Positions 1 through 7,762 of a stretch of DNA of 32,447 bases are shown here, piece after piece (positions within the stretch are counted from its first letter, which is position 1; the number at the start of each line of letters is the position of its first letter). Under the pieces are notes generated by a model, which searched no databases, was not told the origin of the DNA, and was given only the letters and a program-made list of their open reading frames with translations. Position numbers and translations under genes: made by a program. The stretch comes from Lachnospiraceae bacterium. GTDB lineage: Bacteria; Bacillota; Clostridia; Lachnospirales; Lachnospiraceae. The DNA lies in contig JAFTFE010000181.1 in the NCBI GenBank assembly GCA_017449765.1, forward strand, positions 1 to 32,447, written 5' to 3'.

Positions 1-16
1 AGACAGACAGACAGAC
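1..16. repeat. AGAC tetranucleotide repeat
   Basis: Four perfect tandem AGAC units open the window. The array may extend beyond the left edge. It lies outside any gene seen here, and its function, if any, is unknown. Confidence 0.8.
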
Positions 17-58
17 GCGTAATTATGCCCTTTTTTACAATAGTATATGGAAATAAAG

Positions 59-107
59 ACAGTACTCATAAGTGTGTTTTATAACTTATGGGTACTGTTT
101 TTGTTTT
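59..107 (+). terminator. Rho-independent terminator of an upstream gene
   Basis: A 15-bp stem (59-73 pairing with 84-98, one T-G wobble) encloses a 10-nt loop and is followed by a T-rich run at 98-107. The gene it terminates lies left of the window. The A-rich stretch before the left arm could let it act weakly on the other strand. It sits upstream of the true start of the first gene, which argues against the longer reading frame beginning at 47. Confidence 0.75.
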
Positions 108-136
108 ATAAATTAAAAATGGAGGAAGAAAAAAAT

Positions 137-1873
137 ATGAGGATTAAAAAATTTATTGCTAAAGCCTTATGTGCTACCATGCTTCTGACAGGAAGCGGTT
201 TTGCAGGCATTAATTCTTCAGCTGAGGAATTTCAGGATGCAGGAGTGACAGAACAAACCGATAACAATGATGACCTTGTTCAAGCTTCTCCTACGGCTCA
301 GGAGAATAAGGTTGTTATAGTTTCATGGAATGATGAAGTTGAGAATGTATTCAATTTAATGTTTGAATCACATCCGGATTTAAAGAAAAAAGCTCAGTTT
401 ATAGAAATTGATAAATGGGCTGAAGGCGTCAACTATAATGAAGAAATACAAAAATTGGTTAAGAATTCAAAGAATAACACAATAATTTTTGCGACTGAGA
501 TAGATGATTTGAAGAATCTTGACAAATTATCGGATGCATATGGTTCTGATGTACCTACTCCTTTGGCAGATATAGGATTTAATGCAGATGCTTATAAGAA
601 GTCAGCATATAAGTATTTATATGACATTTGCGAATTCGACAATAAATTATATTTTGCTTCATGGCAGGCTTGCCCGGGTTACATATTATACAGAAAAGAT
701 ATTGCGAAGGATGTCTTCGGAACAGATGATGCCGCTGAAGTTCAGGAACAATTGAAGGATTGGGATTCTTTCTATGATGCAGCGGTAGCTGTTGATAAGA
801 AAGGATACAGTATATTATCCGGACCTGATGAACTTGGAATAGTAAATAATGTTGTATATGATGTATACGATTATCTGTATAATGATGAGAAGCTTGAAGA
901 TATTTTGAATTATTATAAAGAAGAAGAAGGAGTAGAGTACTCAAAGGACGCTATAGAATTTATGAAATATGCCAAGAAAATCGCACCTTACACAAATGGT
1001 CACGAAGCGTGGTCAGATGAATGGGCTGAAGATATGAAAGGTGATGTGTTCGCATGGTTTTCAACCACTTGGATGGATGGAATGATTATGGACGGAAATG
1101 ATAAACAATTTGGTATATGTAACGGACCTGAGGGATTCTTCTATGGCGGAACTTTCTTAGGTGTGTACGATAACGGCGGATGTGAAGCAGAAGCTGCCGA
1201 GATGCTCAATCTCTTATGTACAGATTATGAAGTTGACAAAACACTTGTAGAAGAATTTGGAACTATGGTAAATAATACAGATGTAATTGAAGACTTTGTT
1301 GCAAGTGGAGATTCTGCCGGATTTGAATATGAATCTGTAGATAATCCGTTAAAATTGATGCATATTGCTTCATTGGCAGCAGGTGGAGAAGAATATGTAG
1401 AGCCTGAAAAGCCAGAAAACCCAGAAAAACCTGAAAAGCCAGAAAACCCAGAAAACCCGGTAGTTACTGTAGAGATGTACCGTCTCTATAATCCGAACTC
1501 CGGTGAGCATTTCTACACTGCAAATGAGACAGAAAAGAACAATCTTGTTGGTTATGGCTGGAGATATGAGGGCGTAGGTTGGAATGCACCTGAAAAATCT
1601 GACTCTCCTGTATATAGATTATATAATCCAAATGCGGGTGACCATCACTATACTTTAAGCAAAGAAGAAAGTGATCATCTTGTAAGTTTAGGTTGGAAAT
1701 ATGAAGGCATAGGCTGGTATTCAGATGATGCAAAGTCTGTTCCGTTGTATAGACAGTATAATCCTAATGCAAAAGCAGGAAGCCACAACTTCACTGTAAG
1801 CAAGGATGAAAATGACTGGCTTGTCGGTCTTGGCTGGAGAGAAGAAGGAATAGGCTGGTACGGAGCTAAGTAG
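137..1873 (+). CDS. Secreted solute-binding-like protein with three C-terminal DUF5648 repeats
   Basis: This is a 578-residue protein starting at 137, just after the strong ribosome binding site GGAGGAAG (121-128). The same frame is open from 47, but that extension crosses the terminator. Residues 1 to about 31 form a signal peptide: basic start, hydrophobic core, cleavage probably near the NSSA/EE boundary. There is no credible lipobox. Residues of about 55-430 resemble the family 1 extracellular sugar-binding protein (MalE-like) fold, including a KLYFASW...YILYRKD stretch. A Pro/Glu/Lys/Asn linker follows, then from about residue 446 three repeats of roughly 42 residues (YRLYNPN...HFYT...GW.YEG.GW) that I recognise as DUF5648. 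No permease or ATPase genes lie alongside, so a transport role is uncertain. It may be a wall-associated carbohydrate-binding protein; the ligand is unknown. The gene has flanking terminators and appears monocistronic. Confidence 0.75.
   Translation: MRIKKFIAKALCATMLLTGSGFAGINSSAEEFQDAGVTEQTDNNDDLVQASPTAQENKVVIVSWNDEVENVFNLMFESHPDLKKKAQFIEIDKWAEGVNYNEEIQKLVKNSKNNTIIFATEIDDLKNLDKLSDAYGSDVPTPLADIGFNADAYKKSAYKYLYDICEFDNKLYFASWQACPGYILYRKDIAKDVFGTDDAAEVQEQLKDWDSFYDAAVAVDKKGYSILSGPDELGIVNNVVYDVYDYLYNDEKLEDILNYYKEEEGVEYSKDAIEFMKYAKKIAPYTNGHEAWSDEWAEDMKGDVFAWFSTTWMDGMIMDGNDKQFGICNGPEGFFYGGTFLGVYDNGGCEAEAAEMLNLLCTDYEVDKTLVEEFGTMVNNTDVIEDFVASGDSAGFEYESVDNPLKLMHIASLAAGGEEYVEPEKPENPEKPEKPENPENPVVTVEMYRLYNPNSGEHFYTANETEKNNLVGYGWRYEGVGWNAPEKSDSPVYRLYNPNAGDHHYTLSKEESDHLVSLGWKYEGIGWYSDDAKSVPLYRQYNPNAKAGSHNFTVSKDENDWLVGLGWREEGIGWYGAK
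1403..1456 (+). repeat. 27-bp tandem repeat encoding the PEKPEN linker
   Basis: Two tandem copies with a 27-base period (1403 and 1430; the first 26 bases are identical) encode the Pro-Glu-Lys/Asn linker between the binding-protein domain and the DUF5648 repeats. Near-identity of the copies suggests recent duplication or slippage, so linker length may vary between strains. Confidence 0.8.
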
Positions 1874-1900
1874 TTATTTTCCTGTACCTTTAGATTCTTA

Positions 1901-1957
1901 AAAATATACCGTTTTGAAAACAGGATTATAATTTCCTTTCAAAACGGTATATTTTTT
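1901..1957 (+). terminator. Rho-independent terminator after the solute-binding-like gene
   Basis: A perfect 19-bp stem (1901-1919 with 1937-1955) has a 17-nt loop and ends in a T run. It lies 28 bases after the stop codon and separates this gene from pnp. The left arm starts with an A run, so it may work in both directions. Confidence 0.85.
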
Positions 1958-2014
1958 ATGCTTTTCAGACATTATGCATTTACAATTAAATGTATATATA
2001 TTCATATATTTTAC

Positions 2015-2043
2015 TTGAAGAATTATAATAACAATGCTATAAT
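2015..2043 (+). promoter_or_regulatory. pnp promoter (sigma-A type)
   Basis: A -35 element TTGAAG (2015-2020), a 17-base spacer and a consensus -10 TATAAT (2038-2043). Transcription would start near 2050, a few bases before the leader hairpin, giving a leader of roughly 110 bases. Confidence 0.75.
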
Positions 2044-2055
2044 ATTTAAGATTGC

Positions 2056-2135
2056 ATTAAGACCTAACCGAGACTTCTGAAAATGTAATTTTATCAATTT
2101 TAAAGTGGCATTTTCAGTTGTTTCGGAGTCTTAAT
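2056..2135 (+). promoter_or_regulatory. Long hairpin in the pnp 5' leader
   Basis: The two ends of this 80-base segment pair as stacked helices: ATTAAGAC (2056-2063) with GTCTTAAT (2128-2135), then CCGAGA with TTTCGG, then CTGAAAATG with CATTTTCAG. Small internal loops separate them and the apex is AT-rich. There is no T run after it, and it lies between the promoter and the ribosome binding site (AAGGAG, 2149-2154), so a regulatory or processing role is likelier than termination. Enteric pnp is autoregulated through a leader stem-loop cut by RNase III; a similar role here is inference. Confidence 0.6.
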
Positions 2136-2161
2136 TCAAAATAAATTCAAGGAGAAAAAAT

Positions 2162-4246
2162 ATGTTTAAGAAGTTTGAAATGGAACTTGCAGGCAGAACA
2201 CTCCGTGTGGATGTCGGACGTGTTGCTAAGCAGGCTAATGGTGCTGCGCTTATGCACTATGGAGATACCGTTGTTTTATCAACTGCAACTGCATCTGAGA
2301 AGCCAAGAGAGGGGATAGATTTTTTCCCGCTTTCAGTTGAATATGAAGAGAAACTTTATGCTGTAGGAAAGATACCGGGAGGCTTTAATAAGAGAGAAGG
2401 TAAGGCAAGTGAAAATGCTATCCTTACTTCAAGAGTAATTGATCGTCCTATGAGACCGCTTTTCCCTAAGGATTACAGAAATGATGTTACTCTTAACAAT
2501 ATGGTTATGTCTGTTGATCCTGAGTGCTCACCTGAACTTACGGCTATGCTTGGTTCAGCTATCGCAGTAGCAATATCGGATATTCCGTTTGACGGACCAT
2601 GCGCAACAACTCAGGTTGGCATGATAGACGGTGAGTTCGTATTTAATCCGAATGCAACTCAGAATCTTATATCAGATCTTAAGCTTACTGTAGCATCAAC
2701 AAGAGATAAGGTTATTATGATTGAAGCAGGTGCAAATGAGATACCTGAGGCTAAGATGATTGAGGCAATATATGCAGCTCATGAGTTAAATCAGAAGGTT
2801 ATTGCATTTATCGACCAGATAGTTGCTGAGTGCGGTAAGGCTAAGCACGAGTATACAAGCTGTGCCGTACCTGAAGAATTATTTGCAGCCATGAAGGAGA
2901 TTGTTACTCCGGAAGAGATGGAGGTTGCGGTATTTACTGATGAGAAACAGGTAAGAGAAGAAAATATCAGACAGATTAAGGACAAGCTTACCGAAGCTTT
3001 TGCTGAAAATGAAGAATGGCTTGCTGTGCTTGATGAGGCTGTTTATCAGTATCAGAAGAAGACAGTACGTAAGATGATTCTTAAGGACCATAAGAGACCT
3101 GACGGCAGAGAGATTACACAGATAAGACCTCTTGCGGCTGAGGTTGATATAATTCCGAGAGTTCATGGCTCGGCTATGTTTACCAGAGGTCAGACTCAGA
3201 TATGTAATGTTGTAACTCTTGCTCCTTTATCAGAGGCACAGAAGTTAGACGGACTTGATGAAAATGTCGTTTCCAAGAGATATATGCATCATTATAACTT
3301 CCCTTCATATTCTGTAGGTGAGACTAAGCCTTCAAGAGGACCGGGACGTCGTGAGATAGGACATGGGGCACTTGCAGAGAGAGCGCTTGTTCCTGTACTT
3401 CCGAGTGAAGAGGAGTTCCCATATGCAATACGTTCGGTGTCAGAGACTTTTGAGTCAAACGGTTCAACATCTATGGGTTCAACATGCTCATCATGTATGG
3501 CACTTATGGCTGCCGGTGTACCTATCAAGAAGATGGTTGCAGGAATATCCTGTGGTCTTGTTACAGGTGAGACAGATGATGATTATATTCTCCTTACTGA
3601 TATTCAGGGACTTGAGGATTTCTTCGGAGATATGGACTTCAAGGTAACAGGTACTACCGAAGGTATCACAGCTATTCAGATGGATATCAAGATACATGGT
3701 CTTACAAGACCTATAGTTGAAGGTGCTATCGCAAGATGTCGTGAGGCAAGATTATTCATAATGGATACATGTATGAAGCCGGCTATCTCTGCTCCGAGAG
3801 AGACAGTCAGTGAGTTTGCTCCTAAGATTGTTCAGATGCAGGTTGATCCTGAGAAGATCGGTGAAATAATCGGACAGCGTGGTAAGACTATTAACGCAAT
3901 CATTGATGAGACAGGAGTTAAGATTGATATAGATGACGATGGCAGAGTATGTGTATGTGGTGTTGAACAGGCAGGTATTGATAAGGCTGTTAAGATTATC
4001 CGTTCAATCGTTGATCCTATCGAGGTTGGTAAGACATATGACGGCAAGGTTGTAAGAATAATGAACTTTGGTGCATTTGTAGAGCTTGCTCCTAATAAAG
4101 ACGGACTTATCCATATATCAAAGCTTTCTGATAAGAGAGTTGCCAAAGTTGAGGATGTAGTCAATATAGGTGACGAGGTAAAAGTTAAGGTTCTTGACAT
4201 TGACAGAATGGGTAAGATAAGCCTTAGTCTTAAGGATGCAGAATAA
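2162..4246 (+). CDS. pnp: Polyribonucleotide nucleotidyltransferase (PNPase)
   Basis: PNPase degrades RNA 3' to 5' by phosphorolysis, releasing nucleoside diphosphates, and takes part in mRNA turnover and RNA quality control in the cytoplasm. The 694 residues match the usual length of about 700. Two RNase PH-like domains occupy about residues 10-145 and 310-520, joined by a helical domain. The second carries the GDMDFK motif; D486 and D492 match the catalytic positions of the E. coli enzyme. A KH domain with a GQRG loop (about 550-610) and an S1 domain (about 618-690, GKVVRIMNFGAFVEL) complete the RNA-binding end. It is expressed from its own promoter with a structured leader. rpsO, the usual upstream neighbour in many bacteria, is absent here. 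Confidence 0.98.
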   Translation: MFKKFEMELAGRTLRVDVGRVAKQANGAALMHYGDTVVLSTATASEKPREGIDFFPLSVEYEEKLYAVGKIPGGFNKREGKASENAILTSRVIDRPMRPLFPKDYRNDVTLNNMVMSVDPECSPELTAMLGSAIAVAISDIPFDGPCATTQVGMIDGEFVFNPNATQNLISDLKLTVASTRDKVIMIEAGANEIPEAKMIEAIYAAHELNQKVIAFIDQIVAECGKAKHEYTSCAVPEELFAAMKEIVTPEEMEVAVFTDEKQVREENIRQIKDKLTEAFAENEEWLAVLDEAVYQYQKKTVRKMILKDHKRPDGREITQIRPLAAEVDIIPRVHGSAMFTRGQTQICNVVTLAPLSEAQKLDGLDENVVSKRYMHHYNFPSYSVGETKPSRGPGRREIGHGALAERALVPVLPSEEEFPYAIRSVSETFESNGSTSMGSTCSSCMALMAAGVPIKKMVAGISCGLVTGETDDDYILLTDIQGLEDFFGDMDFKVTGTTEGITAIQMDIKIHGLTRPIVEGAIARCREARLFIMDTCMKPAISAPRETVSEFAPKIVQMQVDPEKIGEIIGQRGKTINAIIDETGVKIDIDDDGRVCVCGVEQAGIDKAVKIIRSIVDPIEVGKTYDGKVVRIMNFGAFVELAPNKDGLIHISKLSDKRVAKVEDVVNIGDEVKVKVLDIDRMGKISLSLKDAE

Positions 4247-4258
4247 ATAGTAATAATT

Positions 4259-4299
4259 ATTAATGGCGGCTTTAGCTACATGTCGAAGTCGTCATTAAT
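4259..4299 (+). terminator. Hairpin after pnp, possible weak terminator
   Basis: A 14-bp stem with two G-T wobbles (4259-4272 with 4286-4299) and a 13-nt loop sits 13 bases after the pnp stop. No T run follows, only TAAAT, so it may instead be an mRNA-stabilising 3' end or allow readthrough into the next gene, which has no convincing promoter of its own. Confidence 0.45.
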
Positions 4300-4325
4300 T
4301 AAATACATTATCAGGAGGATATATA

Positions 4326-6725
4326 ATGAAATTCGGATATTTTGATGAAGTTAACAAGGAATATATTATAGACAGACCTGACACTCCGGCACCTTGGGCA
4401 AATTATCTCGGTTCACCGGAATATGGTGCTATTATATCCAATAATGCCGGTGGTTACAGCTTTGTAAAATCCGGTGCAAACGGAAGAATAATCAGATACA
4501 TATTCAATAATTTTGATCAGCCGGGAAGATACATATATATAAGAGATAATGAAAATGCTGATTATTGGTCGGCTTCATGGCAGCCCGTAGGAAAGCCGCT
4601 TGATAAATATAAGAGTGAGTGTCATCATGGTACGGGATATACAAATATAAAAGCTTCATATACCGGTATAGATACTGAGGCACTTTATTATGTTCCTCTT
4701 GACAAAACACATGAGGTATGGAAATTAAAGATAACCAATAATTCAGATAAGGAAAGAAACTTATCGGTATTCGGTTATTGTGAATTTACCAATGAAAATA
4801 ACTATGAGCAGGATCAGGTTAACCTTCAATATACGTTATTTATAACCAAAACATATTTTGACGGTAACAGAATCAAACAGGTTATTAATGAGAATGTTAA
4901 GAAAAATTCAGTAAATGACAGTAAGATTGTTAATAGAATATTTGCAATGACAGGTTCTGATGTTGCAAGTTACTGTGGTGATAAAGAAGAATTTTTAGGA
5001 AGATATCATTCGTATGCTAATCCTGTGTCTGTTGTGGATGGCTCCTGCAATAACAAGCTTAATTATAATCTGAACGCTTGTGGTGCTTTAGAGACAAAAA
5101 TTATTCTCAAGCCGGGTGAATCTAAGGAGATAGCTTTTATACTCGGCATGAAGAACGATGAGGAAACAGAAGAAATAATAGCATCTTATGATAATGTTGC
5201 CGCTAAAACAGCAGAAGAATTAGATGAGTTAAAGACATTCTGGCACAGCAAACTGAATAATTTACAGGTTAAGACACCAAGTGAAGCTTTCAATGCGATG
5301 ATCAATACATGGAATGCATATCAGTGCTTTATGACTTTTATATGGTCAAGAGCTGCATCATTTTCATATTGCGGACTTCGTAACGGATATGGATACAGAG
5401 ATACCGTTCAGGATATACAGGGTATTATACACCTTGCTCCTGAGATGGCACTTGATAAGATCAGGTTTATGTTATCTGCACAGGTAGATAACGGCGGTGG
5501 ACTTCCTCTTGTTAAATTTGATCACAATGCAGGACATGAAGATACACCTGATGACGAGTCTTATGTAAGAGCAACAGGCCACCCTGCATATAGAGCAGAC
5601 GATGCATTATGGCTTTTCCCTACTATATATAAATACATTGCCGAGACAGGTAATGTGGACTTCATAGATGAGGTTATAGTATTTGCAAATGGTGGTGAGG
5701 GAACGGTTTATGAGCATTTAAAGAGAGCAATTGACTTTTCCATGAACAGACTTGGCAATCATAATATGCCTGCAGGTCTTCATGCAGATTGGAATGACTG
5801 CTTAAGACTCGGTAAGAAGGGTGAGTCTTCGTTTGTAGCAATGCAGCTTTATTATGCAATGACGGTACTTAAAGGATTTGCCGAGATTAAGAAGGATGAG
5901 GAATACATAAGGTATCTTGATGACATACAGACTGCCCTTGGAAACATTATTCAGGATAAATGCTGGGAGGATGACAGATTTGTACGTGGCTATACCGAAG
6001 ATGGTCAGATAATAGGTTCAAAACACGACAAGGAAGCTACGATGTGGCTTAATCCGCAGTCATGGTCTGTAATAAGCGGACTTGCATCTTCTGAACAGGC
6101 AGAAAAAGCACTTGAGTCTGTACATAGAGAATTAAATACACCATATGGAGTTAAGCTTATGAGTCCTCCATATGTAGACCACGCATTTGAGGGAGCATTA
6201 ATGCTTCTTTTTAATCCGGGCACAAAAGAGAACAGTGGTATATTCTCACAGCCTCAGGGTTGGATAATACTTGCTGAATCTCTTATGGGACACGGTAACA
6301 GAGCCTTTGAGTATTTTATGGAGACCTCACCTGCAGCAATGAATGATAAGGCCGAGATAAGAAAGCTTGAGCCGTATTGTCATGGTCAGTTTACGGAGAG
6401 TGATGACAGTCCGTATGCCGGACGTTCACATGTACATTGGCTTACCGGTACTGCGTCGACTGTTATGGTAGGTTGTGTAGAAGGAATACTCGGTATAAGA
6501 CCTGATTATTATGGTATAAAATTTGATCCGGCTGTACCATCGGAATGGAAGAACTTTGAGATAAGCAAAAATTATCGTGGAAAGAAACTTAATGTAAGTG
6601 TAAATAATCCTGACGGAAAGGAAAGCGGAGTAAAGGAAGTTATACTTAACGGTAAAACTTTGGAGTCAAATTATATACCTTATGATGAGTTGTCGGATGA
6701 TAATAAAATAATAATTAATATGTAA
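4326..6725 (+). CDS. Cellobiose phosphorylase (GH94)
   Basis: GH94 enzymes split a beta-linked disaccharide with phosphate. Cellobiose phosphorylase gives alpha-glucose 1-phosphate and glucose, saving ATP during growth on cellulose breakdown products. This 799-residue protein has the usual length and order: an N-terminal beta-sandwich (about 1-285, with the KFGYFD and PWANYLGSPEYG start typical of the family), a helical linker, an (alpha/alpha)6 barrel (about 310-720) and a small C-terminal beta domain. HADWNDCL at residues 486-493 includes the Asp expected to act as general acid (D491). No signal peptide is present, so it acts on imported sugar. The start follows AGGAGG (4314-4319). Cellobiose specificity is the best fit; a related beta-glucan disaccharide cannot be excluded. 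No sugar transporter or regulator is adjacent. Confidence 0.9.
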   Translation: MKFGYFDEVNKEYIIDRPDTPAPWANYLGSPEYGAIISNNAGGYSFVKSGANGRIIRYIFNNFDQPGRYIYIRDNENADYWSASWQPVGKPLDKYKSECHHGTGYTNIKASYTGIDTEALYYVPLDKTHEVWKLKITNNSDKERNLSVFGYCEFTNENNYEQDQVNLQYTLFITKTYFDGNRIKQVINENVKKNSVNDSKIVNRIFAMTGSDVASYCGDKEEFLGRYHSYANPVSVVDGSCNNKLNYNLNACGALETKIILKPGESKEIAFILGMKNDEETEEIIASYDNVAAKTAEELDELKTFWHSKLNNLQVKTPSEAFNAMINTWNAYQCFMTFIWSRAASFSYCGLRNGYGYRDTVQDIQGIIHLAPEMALDKIRFMLSAQVDNGGGLPLVKFDHNAGHEDTPDDESYVRATGHPAYRADDALWLFPTIYKYIAETGNVDFIDEVIVFANGGEGTVYEHLKRAIDFSMNRLGNHNMPAGLHADWNDCLRLGKKGESSFVAMQLYYAMTVLKGFAEIKKDEEYIRYLDDIQTALGNIIQDKCWEDDRFVRGYTEDGQIIGSKHDKEATMWLNPQSWSVISGLASSEQAEKALESVHRELNTPYGVKLMSPPYVDHAFEGALMLLFNPGTKENSGIFSQPQGWIILAESLMGHGNRAFEYFMETSPAAMNDKAEIRKLEPYCHGQFTESDDSPYAGRSHVHWLTGTASTVMVGCVEGILGIRPDYYGIKFDPAVPSEWKNFEISKNYRGKKLNVSVNNPDGKESGVKEVILNGKTLESNYIPYDELSDDNKIIINM

Positions 6726-6770
6726 TAATATGGCAATAAAAAGGTAACCTTGAGTGGCTATTATTATTTT
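6724..6770 (+). terminator. Candidate terminator overlapping the cellobiose phosphorylase stop
   Basis: An 11-bp stem with one bulged base (6724-6734 with 6757-6768) is followed by TTAATTC. The arms are mostly A-T and the T run is short, so it is weak at best. The stronger hairpin at 6842-6904 is the likelier end of this transcript. Confidence 0.35.
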
Positions 6771-6841
6771 AATTCAAGTGATAACATACCGATAGTGAAT
6801 GATTTGATAATTCAAAAAGTTCATATGGGGTGTTAAATATA

Positions 6842-6904
6842 AAAAAAGTAAATGTGCTTAAAGGAAATGCGAGGGGAATTTAATTTAAGTTCATTTACTT
6901 TTTT
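6842..6904 (+). terminator. Rho-independent terminator with a long stem
   Basis: A perfect 13-bp outer stem (6842-6854 with 6892-6904) continues through one mismatch into a G-T pair and six more pairs (6856-6862 with 6884-6890). The right arm ends in a T6 run. The loop is purine-rich (GAGGGGA). It lies about 117 bases after the cellobiose phosphorylase stop and just ahead of the tepA promoter. Confidence 0.75.
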
Positions 6905-6922
6905 ATATTTGAAAGTGAATAA

Positions 6923-6928
6923 TATAAT
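6923..6928 (+). promoter_or_regulatory. tepA -10 element
   Basis: This is a consensus TATAAT. No good -35 lies at the usual distance: position 6900-6905 is TTTTTA. Transcription would begin near 6935, at the very base of the ribosome-binding-site hairpin. Confidence 0.45.
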
Positions 6929-6935
6929 TGATAAA

Positions 6936-6976
6936 TCTCCATAATAATTACAATTATAAAGTATTTATTATGGAGG
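6936..6976 (+). promoter_or_regulatory. Hairpin sequestering the tepA ribosome binding site
   Basis: An 11-bp perfect stem plus a closing T-G pair (6936-6947 with 6965-6976) encloses a 17-nt loop. The right arm contains the whole GGAGG ribosome binding site (6972-6976) of tepA, whose ATG follows after T6. Folding would hide the site from the ribosome. The T6 run also gives it terminator geometry, but the ATG lies directly after. A translational switch is an inference from the pairing alone. Confidence 0.6.
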
Positions 6977-6982
6977 TTTTTT

Positions 6983-7720
6983 ATGTTGGAAGAAAAAAAT
7001 ATTGATAAATCCGAGAGTGGTCTTGGCAAAAATGAAAAGATAGGAAATCTCATAGAGGATTACGGACAGATAACACTTTCTAACAACAGATACCGCCAGA
7101 AGATACATCTTCTGAATATTATAGGTGAGATAGAAGGACATGAGGTGCTTGGAAGCAATACCAAGACAAGTAAATACGAGCATATACTGCCACAGCTTGC
7201 AGCTGTCGAGGATAATGACAATATTGACGGGCTTTTAGTGCTGCTTAATACTGTGGGCGGTGATGTTGAGGCAGGACTTGCCATCGCAGAGATGATTTCA
7301 TCTTTGAGCAAGCCAAAGGTATGTCTTGTTTTAGGAGGAGGTCATTCAATCGGAGTGCCTCTTGCTGTATCCGGAGATGTTAGTTTCATAGTTCCGACGG
7401 CAACTATGGTGGTTCATCCGATACGTGTAAATGAGACAGTGTTAGGAGTTAAGCAGAATTTCGAATATATCGAAAAAATGCAGGACAGAATAATTGACTT
7501 TACGTCAAACCACAGCTCTATAAGTGAGGAAGCATTTAAGGAGCTGATGTTCAATACACAGGAACTGACAAAGGATATAGGTTCCATGCTGGTAGGCAGC
7601 GAAACGGTTGAAAAGGGCATTATTGACAGAGTAGGTGGAATAAATACTGCGCTTAATTGTTTATATGACTTGATAAATGAAAAGAAAAATAGTAAAATAA
7701 ACCAGTATGAAAACTATTAA
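6983..7720 (+). CDS. tepA: ClpP-family serine protease, TepA type
   Basis: This 245-residue cytoplasmic protein belongs to the ClpP/crotonase-fold serine peptidases. Residues of about 70-215 hold the core: a GLLVLLNTVGGDVEAGLAIAE strand-loop-helix, the nucleophile loop GGGHSIG (Ser in place of the ClpP GXSXA serine), and the ATMVVHPIR segment with the catalytic His. The N-terminal ~60 residues are longer than in ClpP, as in the Bacillus TepA/YmfB group. The gene lies directly before an FtsK/SpoIIIE gene, the arrangement known for tepA in B. subtilis, which supports the assignment. TepA has been linked to protein export and degradation of spore proteins; the substrate here is unknown. Translation may be limited by the hairpin over its ribosome binding site. 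Confidence 0.85.
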   Translation: MLEEKNIDKSESGLGKNEKIGNLIEDYGQITLSNNRYRQKIHLLNIIGEIEGHEVLGSNTKTSKYEHILPQLAAVEDNDNIDGLLVLLNTVGGDVEAGLAIAEMISSLSKPKVCLVLGGGHSIGVPLAVSGDVSFIVPTATMVVHPIRVNETVLGVKQNFEYIEKMQDRIIDFTSNHSSISEEAFKELMFNTQELTKDIGSMLVGSETVEKGIIDRVGGINTALNCLYDLINEKKNSKINQYENY

Positions 7721-7762
7721 ACTGCCATTTTATGGCGGTACATAGATAAGGAGAGTATTAAT

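Noticed and set aside
47-136. N-terminal extension of the solute-binding-like protein from an in-frame ATG at 47
   Set aside because: The stretch crosses a clear terminator hairpin, has no ribosome binding site, and would bury a normal signal peptide. The start at 137 has GGAGGAAG at good spacing.
3363-3647. 94-codon + strand frame inside pnp
   Set aside because: It is out of frame with an intact, highly conserved gene and has no recognisable protein motif.
2791-4200. Several open frames antisense to pnp
   Set aside because: They follow from codon bias of pnp in other frames, have no ribosome binding sites, and show no family features. The same holds for other antisense frames over ftsK, fhs, rimO and U32.
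6909-6928. TTGAAA with TATAAT as a tepA promoter
   Set aside because: The spacer is only 8 bases, far too short. I kept only the -10 element at low confidence.
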